From positions 868,001 to 932,000 of the forward strand of contig JASCOF010000001.1 in the NCBI GenBank assembly GCA_029960065.1: DNA of 64,000 bases, in the 5' to 3' direction. Below the pieces are notes generated by a model. The model had not been told where the DNA came from. It saw nothing but the letters and a program-made list of their open reading frames with translations, and made no database searches. The number at the start of each line of letters is the position of its first letter. The stretch's first letter is position 1. Made by a program: the position numbers and the translations under genes. Shown piece after piece: positions 53,545-62,751 of the stretch. The DNA comes from Flavobacteriaceae bacterium PS02336. Its GTDB lineage: Bacteria; Bacteroidota; Bacteroidia; Flavobacteriales; Flavobacteriaceae.

Positions 53545-53607
53545 ATGAACAATTTATTATTAGAAGAAGATATTAATTCTTTTTTTGTTCGGCTTCCGGA
53601 CGATTAA
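53545..53607 (+). CDS. Possible leader peptide ORF before susC
   Basis: A 20-codon ORF (MNNLLLEEDINSFFVRLPDD) begins at the predicted transcript start and ends 52 bp before the susC start, in another reading frame. It could be chance; it is listed because it occupies the leader of a regulated operon. Confidence 0.2.
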   Translation: MNNLLLEEDINSFFVRLPDD

Positions 53608-53659
53608 AAAGTCAAATATTTCATCAACCAAACCACAAAAAGAAATAAAACTATCTAAA

Positions 53660-56600
53660 ATGCAAAAATCAATGAAAACAAAGCTCACTCACTTTTTAAC
53701 GAAGAGATATTACCTCTTAGTTTTCTTTAGTTTATTACTGCAGCCCGCTTTTGCCCAGCAAATAACCATTACGGGAAAAGTTACAGCCGCCTCGGGGGAA
53801 TCGATTCCTTTTGCAAATGTTTTAATAAAAGGAACACAAAATGGTACTGCTACCGATTTTGACGGAAGTTTCAAAATCAGCGCCGCAGCAAACCAAACAT
53901 TAGTTTTTAGCTCGCAGGGCTATAAAACAACAGAAGCAGTCATTAACAGTAGAACCTCTATCAACATAACATTAGAAGAAGATGCTATGAAACTTGAAGA
54001 GATAGTTGTTGTAGGTTATGGCTCTCAACAGAAAAAAGATCTTACTGGTGCAGTTTCTTTAGTAAAAGCTGAAGAAATCCAAAAACGTCAGGTAACTACA
54101 GTTGCAGACGGACTTCAAGGTTTAGTAACAGGCGTTAAGGTTCGCGGTGGCGGGCGTCCTGGACAAGAAGCTAATGTGGAGATTCGTGGTCTTAAAAACC
54201 TTCAAAATACAAATCCTTTGTATGTAATTGATGGTTTAGTAACTAGTGGAAACAGAGATTTTAACCCGAACGATATCGAATCGATTCAAGTTTTAAAAGA
54301 TGCTTCTGCAGCGGCGATCTACGGTTCAAGAGCTGCAAATGGTGTAATTATTATTACCACTAAAAAAGGAAAAAAAGGACCGCTTAAAGTTGAAGTTTCG
54401 GCAAAAAGCAGTTTTACAGCTATGCCTCGTTACGACTTAATGGGAACTGAAGAGTTTGCTAAATTGAACAACATGGCTTATGATAATGCTGGGTTGCCTA
54501 GACAAAACCTTAATATGGCTGTTGATACAGATTGGCAGGATGCAGTTTTTAAAACGGGAATGATGCAGGATTATAATGCAAGTTTTTCTGGAGGAAGCGA
54601 GAATTCGACCTTTTTTATGTCTGCAAATTATTTTGGAAATGAAGGAACGGTTGTAGGAACGGACTTTGACAGAATTTCATTCCGTGTAAATTCAAGCGGT
54701 ACAAAAGGGATTTTTAGTATTGGAGAAAATATAGCGATTAGTAATGCAAAAACAGATGAAATGTCTGGTGCGCCAATTATCGATGTGTATAGAATGACAC
54801 CAACAATTCCGCTTTATGATCCTTCTAATCCTGGAGGTTATGGTTACGGGAAACAAGGTGTTGCAGATACTTTTGGTACAAACCCTTTAGCTTTAGCTGA
54901 TTTTTCTAACGTAATAAATCAAAATTTTAGAATTAGAGGAAACATTTGGTCAGAGTTAAAATTTGCTCCATGGTTAAAGTATCGTTTTAATTTTGGATAC
55001 GAGACTAGTTTTGATTCTTATAAATTCTTGAGAAAAGTAGGTAACTGGACATTAAATCAGCCAATAGATCCATCGATTGCAAATCAAAACAAAGCAAGAT
55101 CGGAAACCATGTTATTTGAAAATACATTGACTTTCAAAAAAGAATTTGGTAAACATGATATAACTGTTTTAGTTGGACAGACTTTTCAAAAAGATAAATA
55201 CGATATGATTTATGGAGAGAAAAGAAATTTACCAATTAACTCAGGTAACGGACAATATTATGAAGTTTTAAATCAAGGAAATTCACCAGTTGTTGGAGGG
55301 TATCTTAACGAAGCAGCACTAGCATCTTATTTAGGAAGAATTGAATACAATTATGATAATCGTTATTTGTTTAATGCTGTTTTAAGACGTGATGGTTCAT
55401 CAAGATTTAGCGATGCAAACAAATGGGGTAATTTCCCTTCTGTTTCTGCAGGGTGGAGATTAAGTAATGAGTCTTTCTTTAAATCTGAATTTATTAAAGA
55501 TTTAAAATTAAGAGCAAGTTATGGAGAATTAGGTTCTGGAAATATTGGAAACTATGAATATAAAAGCTTTGTAAATAATTTTGGTCAAATTGTATTAGGA
55601 AATGGGCAAACGCTATATCCTTCTGCAGCTCAGGTAAAATTATCGAATTCTGAATTACGCTGGGAAAAATTAAAACAAACCAACATTGGATTAGATCTTG
55701 GAGTTTTAAATAATGATTTACGTCTTACGGCAGATTATTTTATTGCTCGTACAGAAGATGTATTATTTGGTTTTCCAATTTTATTAACTACAGGAAACGA
55801 TGGCGGAAATCCAATTTCTAATGCTGCAACTGTTGAAAATAAAGGTTTCGAATTGGAATTAGCTTACAGTAAAAAAATCAATGAATTCTCTTTCAATGCT
55901 TCTGTAAACTTTACAAAAATTAACAACAAACTGGTTTCATTAGGAAATGGGCAAAATCAAAACATTTCTGGAAACACAGTAACAAGAGCAGGTTTACCAG
56001 TAGGAATGTGGTATGTTTTACAAACAGACGGATTATTCCAAAATCAGGATGAAATTAATAACTATAGAAATGCAGATGGAAAAGTAATTATGCCAAATGC
56101 TGTACCTGGAGATATTCGTTTTAAAGATGTTAACGGTGACGGACAAATTACCAGCGATGATAAAGATATTGTTGGAAGTCCTTGGCCAGAATTTGAAATG
56201 GGTTTAAATGCTGGAGCAGAATACAAAGGTTTCGATTTTTCTATGAACTGGATTGCTTCTCACGGAGCCACTGTTTATAACGGATTCAGAAGCGTTGTAG
56301 ATCGTTTTGATGACAATAGTAATTACAGAGCTGGAATTCAGCCTTGGACACCAGAAAATCCAAATACAGATTTTCCTAGAATTACGAAAGGTTCAACTTT
56401 AAATTCAAGAGGAGACAGCGACCGTTTCTTAGAAAGCGGCGATTTTATCAGACTTAAATACATAGGATTTGGTTATAACTTACCAGAAAGTGTTTTGAAA
56501 AATTCAGGTATTTCGAGAGCGAGATTAACACTTTCGGCACAAAATATTATTACGATTACTAAATATAAAGGTTTAGATCCTGAATTTACAAACGGTAATA

Positions 56601-56677
56601 TTTTTGAAAGAGGTTTTGATAACGGTGCTTTCCCGAATCTTAAAACGTATTCTTTTGGTGTTGAATTTAGCTTTTAA
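53660..56677 (+). CDS. SusC-type TonB-dependent receptor of the polysaccharide locus
   Basis: 1005 residues from ATG 53660 (the ORF continues to 53585 but without a signal-like start; the ATG at 53672 is also possible). Signal peptide ends LLLQPAFAQ. A carboxypeptidase-like domain (ITGKVTAASGESIPFANVLIKGTQNGTATDFDG) and the TonB plug (EEIVVVGYGSQQKKDLTGAVS, VADGLQGLVTGVKVRGGGRPG) follow, with SusC motif VLKDASAAAIYGSRAANGVIIITTKKGKKG. No STN domain: control comes from the HTCS, not an ECF/FecR pair. It imports oligosaccharides with SusD, encoded 17 bp downstream. Confidence 0.96.
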   Translation: MQKSMKTKLTHFLTKRYYLLVFFSLLLQPAFAQQITITGKVTAASGESIPFANVLIKGTQNGTATDFDGSFKISAAANQTLVFSSQGYKTTEAVINSRTSINITLEEDAMKLEEIVVVGYGSQQKKDLTGAVSLVKAEEIQKRQVTTVADGLQGLVTGVKVRGGGRPGQEANVEIRGLKNLQNTNPLYVIDGLVTSGNRDFNPNDIESIQVLKDASAAAIYGSRAANGVIIITTKKGKKGPLKVEVSAKSSFTAMPRYDLMGTEEFAKLNNMAYDNAGLPRQNLNMAVDTDWQDAVFKTGMMQDYNASFSGGSENSTFFMSANYFGNEGTVVGTDFDRISFRVNSSGTKGIFSIGENIAISNAKTDEMSGAPIIDVYRMTPTIPLYDPSNPGGYGYGKQGVADTFGTNPLALADFSNVINQNFRIRGNIWSELKFAPWLKYRFNFGYETSFDSYKFLRKVGNWTLNQPIDPSIANQNKARSETMLFENTLTFKKEFGKHDITVLVGQTFQKDKYDMIYGEKRNLPINSGNGQYYEVLNQGNSPVVGGYLNEAALASYLGRIEYNYDNRYLFNAVLRRDGSSRFSDANKWGNFPSVSAGWRLSNESFFKSEFIKDLKLRASYGELGSGNIGNYEYKSFVNNFGQIVLGNGQTLYPSAAQVKLSNSELRWEKLKQTNIGLDLGVLNNDLRLTADYFIARTEDVLFGFPILLTTGNDGGNPISNAATVENKGFELELAYSKKINEFSFNASVNFTKINNKLVSLGNGQNQNISGNTVTRAGLPVGMWYVLQTDGLFQNQDEINNYRNADGKVIMPNAVPGDIRFKDVNGDGQITSDDKDIVGSPWPEFEMGLNAGAEYKGFDFSMNWIASHGATVYNGFRSVVDRFDDNSNYRAGIQPWTPENPNTDFPRITKGSTLNSRGDSDRFLESGDFIRLKYIGFGYNLPESVLKNSGISRARLTLSAQNIITITKYKGLDPEFTNGNIFERGFDNGAFPNLKTYSFGVEFSF

Positions 56678-56694
56678 TTTAAAAAAACAGCGTA

Positions 56695-58218
56695 ATGAAA
56701 AAAATAATTATAATAACAGCAGCTTTTCTAGGTCTTGTTTTTACAGCTTGTGAAAACGAATTGGACCTGAACAGCCCAAATGATATTACAGTAGATCAAT
56801 ATTGGAAAACCGAAACTGATGCACAAGCTGGTGTTAACTCAATTTATGCCATGTTTTACAAAGATGGCCTTTGGGCAAGATGGATCTATTTTAGATTGGA
56901 TTTAACTTCTGATGAAGGATATAGTGCAAGTCCGTGGACAGAATTAGCAGATTGGACAAGATTTAACTACATCAACTATAATTTTTGGGAAGGAAATGCC
57001 GTAACCTGGAGAGATACTTATAAAGCTATTTTTAGATGTAATCAGGTATTGGCAAATGTTCCGAATATCACATTTCAAAACGAAGATGATAAAAAGAAAA
57101 TCATAGCTCAGGCTAAGTTTTTTAGAGCGTTACATTACTATTATGCAGCAGTAATCTGGGAGGATATTCCTTTAGTTTTAGATCCTTCTACACCACAGGA
57201 TTTACCACAGCAAAAAAAGGTAACAGAAGTTTGGGCACAAATCGAAAAAGATTTAAATGAAGCTTTCGAAGATTTGCCTGTTAAATGGAATGATACCGAA
57301 ACAGGAAGACCAGATAAAGGCGCTGTAAAAGCTTTTCTTGCAAAAACTTATATGCAGCAGCACAAATGGTCTGAAGCAAAAACGGCATTAGAATATTTAA
57401 TTAATGGAGCAGGAGCAAGATATAGTTTAGTTTCAAACTATAGAGACAACTTTACAGATACAAATGAAAACAATAGTGAATCTGTTTTTGAAATCCAATT
57501 CGGAGATCAAAGAAAAGGAGGAACTGATGAAGCACAAAATGCTGCAGTTTCAAGTAACCGTTCTCAGTTTTTTGCACCTAGAGGAATTGGATGGTCTGAT
57601 GGACAAGCTCGTCTTTGGTTAGTAAATGCATTCAAACAAGAAAAAAATAAAGACGGTAATCTTGATATTCGTTTAAGATGGACGCTGTATTATCCGCAAT
57701 TATTGGCCGATTTTGGAGATAAAACCTACGGTAAAAACTGGGAATGGAACAATGATGAAGCTTGGTTTAGAAAAGGAAGCCGTGATTATTACAGAAATAA
57801 TGAAGATTATTACAACCAAGTAAATTATAGATTAGTTCGTTACGGAGATATTTTACTGCGTTACGCCGAAGTTTTAAACGAATTAGGAGATACTGCTGCT
57901 GCTTATCAATATGTAGACATGGTAAGAGCTCGTGTCAATATGAACACACTAGCCGTTGCACATCCTGAAATAGCAAATGATAAAGCTAAATTCTTAGAGC
58001 ATTTAAAAACAGAAAGAGTTTTAGAATTGGCTGGAGAAAGTGTTCGCTGGGAAGATTTAAAACGTTGGGGAGATTTAGATACTCAAGCCTCTGTTGATAA
58101 AATCGCACTTCGAGATCCTGATTTTAAAAACTTCACAGTGGGTAAAAATCATAGAATGCCTATTCCACAAAGTGATGTAGACAATAATCCAAATCTAGAA
58201 CAAAACTCAGGGTATTAA
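56695..58218 (+). CDS. SusD family lipoprotein of the polysaccharide locus
   Basis: 507 residues. Lipobox in LGLVFTAC (Cys at about residue 19). TPR-like SusD fold with DAQAGVNSIYAMFYKDGLWARW, KFFRALHYYYAAVIWEDIPLVLDP, RLVRYGDILLRYAEVLNELGD and the C-terminal ELAGESVRWEDLKRWGDLD and HRMPIPQSDVDNNPNLEQN. The surface lid of the SusC importer. A stem-loop follows the gene (58232-58261). Confidence 0.96.
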   Translation: MKKIIIITAAFLGLVFTACENELDLNSPNDITVDQYWKTETDAQAGVNSIYAMFYKDGLWARWIYFRLDLTSDEGYSASPWTELADWTRFNYINYNFWEGNAVTWRDTYKAIFRCNQVLANVPNITFQNEDDKKKIIAQAKFFRALHYYYAAVIWEDIPLVLDPSTPQDLPQQKKVTEVWAQIEKDLNEAFEDLPVKWNDTETGRPDKGAVKAFLAKTYMQQHKWSEAKTALEYLINGAGARYSLVSNYRDNFTDTNENNSESVFEIQFGDQRKGGTDEAQNAAVSSNRSQFFAPRGIGWSDGQARLWLVNAFKQEKNKDGNLDIRLRWTLYYPQLLADFGDKTYGKNWEWNNDEAWFRKGSRDYYRNNEDYYNQVNYRLVRYGDILLRYAEVLNELGDTAAAYQYVDMVRARVNMNTLAVAHPEIANDKAKFLEHLKTERVLELAGESVRWEDLKRWGDLDTQASVDKIALRDPDFKNFTVGKNHRMPIPQSDVDNNPNLEQNSGY

Positions 58219-58231
58219 AACTAATTTTTTG

Positions 58232-58261
58232 AGGGAATCAGATCAATAAATCTGATTCCCT
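58232..58261. terminator. Stem-loop between susD and the GH5-type gene
   Basis: AGGGAATCAGAT (58232-58243), six-base loop, ATCTGATTCCCT (58250-58261). No T-run follows, so it may limit read-through or protect the susCD message rather than fully terminate. Confidence 0.6.
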
Positions 58262-58299
58262 TATCATAAAGAACAATTGTTCATAATAACAATATTGAA

Positions 58300-59475
58300 A
58301 TGAAGAAAGTAAAATTGTGTCTGACATTTATGTTGGCAGGGCTAGTATTGCTTAGCTGCAACAACAAAAAAAGTAATTCTGAAGAAAATAAAAAAGAAAC
58401 CGCTGCGGTTGAAAAAAGAGAAATCTGGACAAAAGATCAGGCCAATAAATGGTATGCAGGACAACCTTGGTTGGTTGGGGCAAATTATTCTCCTAGCACA
58501 GCTATAAATCAATTAGAGATGTGGCAGGAAGATACTTTTGACCCAAAAAGAATTGATCAGGAGTTGGGCTGGGCAGAAAATTTAGGCATGAACGTTATGC
58601 GTGTCTATCTGCACGATTTATTGCACGAGCAAGACTCAGAAGGACTTTACAAACGTATGGATCAATTTTTAGAAATCGCAGATAAACATCATATAAAAAC
58701 GCTTTTTGTTTTGTTTGATTCTTGCTGGGATCCGTTTCCTGCTTTAGGAAAACAACGTGCTCCAAAACCGCATACTCACAATTCGGGATGGGTACAGTCT
58801 CCAGGGCAAAAAGTACTTCAGGATAAAACACAATATCCTCGCTTAGAGAAATATGTAAAAGAAACGGTTGCTCATTTTAAAGATGATAACCGTATTTTAG
58901 GATGGGATGTTTGGAATGAACCAGATAATATGACAGGACCTTCTTATGAAAAAGTTGAAATCAAAAACAAAGTCGATTTGATTCTGCCGCTTTTAAAAGA
59001 TGTTTTTCTTTGGGCAAGAGAAAGCAATCCGTCGCAGCCATTAACTTCTGGAGTTTGGGTAGGAGACTGGAGCGATGAAGCGAAAATGAAACCAATGCAC
59101 AAATTGCAAATAGAACAATCTGATATCGTTTCTTTTCATAATTATGATAAACCAGCAGATTTTGAAAGAGTGGTAAAACAATTACAACGTTACGGAAAAC
59201 CATTAATCTGTACAGAATATATGGCAAGACCAAACGGAAGTACTTTTGAAGGATTTTTACCTCTTGCGAGAAAATACAATGTTGGTATGATCAACTGGGG
59301 ATTTGTTGACGGAAAAACACAAACCAAATACGCTTGGGACAGCTGGACTAAAACGTACACGGCAGAACCAAAATTATGGTTTCACGATGTATTACACACA
59401 GACGGAACTCCGTACATAAAAGCTGAAACAGATTTAATCAAAAAGATGACTTCTGAGGCGAATAAGAAGAATTAG
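58300..59475 (+). CDS. Lipoprotein glycoside hydrolase, GH5-type TIM barrel
   Basis: 391 residues. Lipobox LLSC with Cys at about residue 20 and an acidic/Lys linker, so probably surface-attached. TIM-barrel: WLVGANYSPSTAINQLEMWQ, NLGMNVMRVYLHDLLHEQD, KTLFVLFDSCWDPF; the acid/base Glu207 is in GWDVWNEPDN (N-E-P) and the nucleophile Glu306 in LICTEYMARP. Features of clan A, family 5-like enzymes, often labelled endo-xylanase or cellulase; the true specificity is uncertain. It follows susD with a stem-loop between, as first enzyme of the locus. Its stop codon lies inside a 16-nt repeat unit. Confidence 0.82.
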   Translation: MKKVKLCLTFMLAGLVLLSCNNKKSNSEENKKETAAVEKREIWTKDQANKWYAGQPWLVGANYSPSTAINQLEMWQEDTFDPKRIDQELGWAENLGMNVMRVYLHDLLHEQDSEGLYKRMDQFLEIADKHHIKTLFVLFDSCWDPFPALGKQRAPKPHTHNSGWVQSPGQKVLQDKTQYPRLEKYVKETVAHFKDDNRILGWDVWNEPDNMTGPSYEKVEIKNKVDLILPLLKDVFLWARESNPSQPLTSGVWVGDWSDEAKMKPMHKLQIEQSDIVSFHNYDKPADFERVVKQLQRYGKPLICTEYMARPNGSTFEGFLPLARKYNVGMINWGFVDGKTQTKYAWDSWTKTYTAEPKLWFHDVLHTDGTPYIKAETDLIKKMTSEANKKN

Positions 59476-59585
59476 ATAATGTGTCAATTTGATAATTAGA
59501 TAATGAAAAATGTGACAATTAGAAAATTAGTCAATTAAGCCATTTCAAAAATTATCTAATTATCAAATTGACTAATTGACACATT
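59470..59585. repeat. 16-nt family repeats around an inverted arm
   Basis: AATTAGATAATGTGTC (59470-59485) contains the TAG stop codon of the GH5-type gene. The arm AATGTGTCAATTTGATAATTAGATAAT (59478-59504) has a near-complete reverse complement at 59551-59585 with an 8-base insertion. Together they fill the 122-bp gap between two hydrolase genes. Confidence 0.85.
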
Positions 59586-59597
59586 AAACAACAACTT

Positions 59598-60644
59598 ATG
59601 AAAACAGCAAAACAATTTCTTCTCTTAATAGTAATTCTGATTGGATTTTCCGCGAAAGCGCAGCAACCAGATCCGCCGGGACAAGTTAAAGGAAACGAAA
59701 AACCTAAAAATGAAGCTTATCTTTTTGCCCACATGACGCACAACGACTATGGCAGATTATATTATTCTGTAAGTTTGGATGGTTTACATTGGGAAAACCT
59801 AAACGATGGGAAACGAGTTTTTGAAGATTATAAAGGGCATCCTGATATCTGCAAAGGTCCAGACGGGAAATATTACATTGCAGGAAATACAGGCGACGAT
59901 GCTAAAAGTATCAATATTTGGGTTTCGGATGATTTAATTACTTGGAAAAAACATTCTGATTATACACCCGATTTAAAAAGTACGCCTGATTATTCAAATG
60001 CTTTACAGCGAATTGGTGCGCCAAAATTATACTATGATAAAGACTCTGAAAAGTTTATCATGACTTGGCATACACCACATTTGGAAGGAACTAAAGAAGA
60101 TGGAGAACGTTATTGGGCAAGTCAGCGAACCTTATATGTTTTGTCTAAAGATTTAAAAACTTTCGAAGGAACGCCAAAACGTTTATTTGATTGGGATATG
60201 GGAACCATTGATGTTTTTATTCGTAAAGTCGGCGATTCCTACTACGCCGTGATTAAAGATGAAACCTATCCAACTTTGTATTGGACAACCGGAAAAACTA
60301 TAAGGATTGCAAAATCAAAATCCCTTTTAGGACCTTATTCTTTGCCCCAGCAATCTATCAGTCCAAACTTTAGAGAAGCACCAATGCTGATTCCTTCTCC
60401 AGATGACAAAATATGGTACATGTATTACGAACAATATCCAGGTGTTTCATACGGATTATCGATTGCAGATAACCTAAACGGACCTTGGTTTCAAGCCTCA
60501 GGTTACACTTTTTTCTCTGATTGGGATAAATACAGTTTTCCAGAAAAAGTACGCCACGGCTGTATGATTACAATCTCTAAAAAAGAATACGACAGTTTGG
60601 TGAAGAAATTTGGAATTGTGAAAGATGTTAAAAGTAAAAAGTGA
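59598..60644 (+). CDS. GH43-like glycoside hydrolase
   Basis: 348 residues. Signal peptide KTAKQFLLLIVILIGFSAKAQ. Five-bladed propeller layout of clan F: HNDYGRLYYSVSLDGLHWENL and HPDICKGPDGKYYIAGN in the first half, GTIDVFIRKVGDSYYAVIK (Asp) in the middle and PNFREAPMLIPSPD (Glu acid) later. The overall pattern fits GH43/GH117-type arabinosidases or galactan side-chain enzymes. Periplasmic. The C-terminus (DVKSKK and stop) is encoded by one copy of a 21-bp tandem repeat, so the last residues may not be functional. Confidence 0.78.
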   Translation: MKTAKQFLLLIVILIGFSAKAQQPDPPGQVKGNEKPKNEAYLFAHMTHNDYGRLYYSVSLDGLHWENLNDGKRVFEDYKGHPDICKGPDGKYYIAGNTGDDAKSINIWVSDDLITWKKHSDYTPDLKSTPDYSNALQRIGAPKLYYDKDSEKFIMTWHTPHLEGTKEDGERYWASQRTLYVLSKDLKTFEGTPKRLFDWDMGTIDVFIRKVGDSYYAVIKDETYPTLYWTTGKTIRIAKSKSLLGPYSLPQQSISPNFREAPMLIPSPDDKIWYMYYEQYPGVSYGLSIADNLNGPWFQASGYTFFSDWDKYSFPEKVRHGCMITISKKEYDSLVKKFGIVKDVKSKK

Positions 60645-60711
60645 AATGTTAAATGTAAAAAGTGAAAAGTTTAGAAGAAGAAAACGCAGTCTAACATTTT
60701 ACATTTAACAT
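60622..60711. repeat. 21-bp tandem repeat extending into a GH43 gene, plus inverted copy
   Basis: GATGTTAAAAGTAAAAAGTGA (21 bp, 60624-60644) is coding and ends with the TGA stop. AATGTTAAATGTAAAAAGTGA (60645-60665) follows directly and differs at two bases. A reverse complement, TTTTACATTTAACAT, lies at 60697-60711. Thus a repeat unit forms the end of a gene. The remaining 140 bases to the GH2 gene are AT-rich and contain nothing else I can name. Confidence 0.9.
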
Positions 60712-60853
60712 CTGACATCTTACGAATTAAAAATATGGTTAGTTAAGTTAGTTTAGTTCAGTAATTATCGGGCTTATGTGGAGATGAGCCCGGTAATTCA
60801 TTTTTATTTAGAAGAAAAATCATGGCATTTATTAAATGTTTAAAATATAGAAC

Positions 60854-62668
60854 ATGAAAAGAAATAGTATCCTTTTTTTAGCCTTGTTATCCCTATTTGC
60901 GGTAAATGCACAATGGAAACCGCAAGGAGATAAAATCAAAACAAAATGGGCAGAGCAGGTTGATCCTAGTAAAACTTTACCTGAATATCCCCGTCCGATT
61001 ATGGAGCGAAGCCAATGGAAAAATCTGAATGGTTTATGGAATTACAGCATTCAAGAATTTGGAAAAGCAGCGCCTTCAAAATATGATGGGCAGATTCTGG
61101 TTCCGTTTGCGGCAGAATCGAGCTTGTCTGGCGTGATGAAAGAAGTAGGTGCTAAAAATGAACTTTGGTATCAAACCAATTTTTCAATTGAATCGGGCTG
61201 GAACGGAAAAAATATTCTTTTACATTTCGGTGCTGTTGACTGGAAAACAGAAGTTTATATTAATGACATAAAAGTAGGTTCGCACACAGGCGGCTATACA
61301 CCGTTTTCATTTGATATTACACCATTCATCCAAAAAGGGAAAACGCAAAAATTGGTTGTTAAAGTTTGGGATCCTTCGAATGACGGGCCTCAGCCAAGAG
61401 GAAAACAAGTTAAAAATCCAGAAGGAATTTGGTACACGCCGGTTACCGGAATCTGGCAGACGGTTTGGATTGAGCCTGTAGGTGCTAAAAACATCACAAG
61501 ATTAAAAACAACTCCAAATATTGATCAAAACACCATCAGTATTAAAGCTGAGGTTAATGGAGCAGAAAAAGGAGATTTAGTAGAAATTTCAGTTTTCGAT
61601 AGCGGAAAAGAAATCGCTAAAGAAAAAGCGGTTGTGGGAGAAAGCAATGATATTGTTTTGAATGCACCAAAATTATGGTCGCCTGAAAGTCCGTTTTTAT
61701 ATCAGATGAAAATTCGTTTAATCAGCAAAAATAAAGTCATTGATGAGGTGAAAAGTTATTTTGCGATGCGAAAAATTTCATCCAGACGAGATGAAAACGG
61801 AATCATGAGAATGCAGCTGAATAACAAGGATTATTTCCAATTCGGACCTTTAGACCAAGGCTGGTGGCCTGACGGATTATATACAGCGCCAACAGATGAA
61901 GCTTTAAAATACGATATCATCAAAACCAAAGAGTTAGGATTTAATATGATTCGTAAACACGTAAAAGTAGAACCGGAGCGCTGGTATACACATTGTGATG
62001 AGTTGGGAATTTTGGTTTGGCAGGATATGCCAAGCGGAGACGATCAGCCGGTTTGGCAGAATAAAAAGTATTTTGAGGGAACGGAATTACAACGTTCAGC
62101 AAAATCGGAAGAAATCTATAAAAAAGAGTGGAGAGAGATTATGGATCATTTATATTCTTATCCAAGTATTGTAGTTTGGGTTCCGTTTAACGAAGCTTGG
62201 GGACAATTTAAAACTGTTGAAATTACCGAATGGACGAAAAATCATGATGCAACCCGTTTGATCAATTCGGCAAGTGGAGGTAATCACTTTCAAACTGGTG
62301 ATATTTTGGATTTACACAATTATCCTGGTCCAGATATGTATCTGTACGATGCAAGAAGAGTTACAGTGTTAGGAGAATATGGTGGAATCGGACTTCCGCT
62401 GGAAGGACATTTATGGCGAGTAAATGACAACTGGGGGTATGTTAAATTTAAAAACGAGATAGAAGTTACCGCCGAATATAAAAAGTACGCTGAAATCCTT
62501 CGAAAATACGTTAAAACGGGATTCTCGGCAGCGGTCTACACGCAGACAACCGATGTTGAAGGAGAAGTAAATGGTTTTATGACCTACGATCGAAAAGTGG
62601 ACAAAATGGATTTTAAAGCGGTAAATAAGATCAATACAGAAGTTATCAATGCTTTGAATACCAAATAA
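60854..62668 (+). CDS. Glycoside hydrolase family 2 enzyme
   Basis: 604 residues. Signal peptide ending LFAVNAQ. Jelly-roll N-terminal domain (MERSQWKNLNGLWNYSIQEFGK, ILLHFGAVDWKTEVYINDIKVGSHTGGYTPFSFDIT), immunoglobulin-like middle domain, and TIM barrel with acid/base Glu447 in WVPFNEAWGQFK and nucleophile Glu508 in VLGEYGGIGLP. GH2 covers beta-galactosidases, beta-glucuronidases, beta-mannosidases and arabinopyranosidase-like enzymes; this short form (about 600 residues) is common in Bacteroidota polysaccharide loci. Follows the GH43 gene by about 210 bp; a 33-nt palindrome separates it from the next. Confidence 0.9.
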   Translation: MKRNSILFLALLSLFAVNAQWKPQGDKIKTKWAEQVDPSKTLPEYPRPIMERSQWKNLNGLWNYSIQEFGKAAPSKYDGQILVPFAAESSLSGVMKEVGAKNELWYQTNFSIESGWNGKNILLHFGAVDWKTEVYINDIKVGSHTGGYTPFSFDITPFIQKGKTQKLVVKVWDPSNDGPQPRGKQVKNPEGIWYTPVTGIWQTVWIEPVGAKNITRLKTTPNIDQNTISIKAEVNGAEKGDLVEISVFDSGKEIAKEKAVVGESNDIVLNAPKLWSPESPFLYQMKIRLISKNKVIDEVKSYFAMRKISSRRDENGIMRMQLNNKDYFQFGPLDQGWWPDGLYTAPTDEALKYDIIKTKELGFNMIRKHVKVEPERWYTHCDELGILVWQDMPSGDDQPVWQNKKYFEGTELQRSAKSEEIYKKEWREIMDHLYSYPSIVVWVPFNEAWGQFKTVEITEWTKNHDATRLINSASGGNHFQTGDILDLHNYPGPDMYLYDARRVTVLGEYGGIGLPLEGHLWRVNDNWGYVKFKNEIEVTAEYKKYAEILRKYVKTGFSAAVYTQTTDVEGEVNGFMTYDRKVDKMDFKAVNKINTEVINALNTK

Positions 62669-62681
62669 AGTGGTATGTAGC

Positions 62682-62714
62682 AACTTTGTCAAAGTTTCAA
62701 ACTTTGACAAAGTT
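62682..62714. repeat. 33-nt palindrome (copy 3)
   Basis: AACTTTGTCAAAGTTT, one C, AAACTTTGACAAAGTT: perfect arms. Relative to copy 1 one arm position changed G to A and its partner changed C to T, so pairing is kept. Confidence 0.9.
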
Positions 62715-62751
62715 TTCGATGTAAAAGATACCCAATACTAAAACAACAAAA

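Larger units (their letters stand above)
53279..53659. other. Divergent regulatory region of the polysaccharide locus
   Basis: About 380 bp between the HTCS gene and susC, AT-rich. It contains a susC promoter (53509-53537) and a small ORF after it (53545-53607), and would carry the HTCS binding site, which I cannot identify by eye. Confidence 0.5.

Noticed and set aside
58232..58261. Full intrinsic terminator ending the susCD transcript
   Set aside because: The stem is strong but no T-run follows, so complete termination is not supported.
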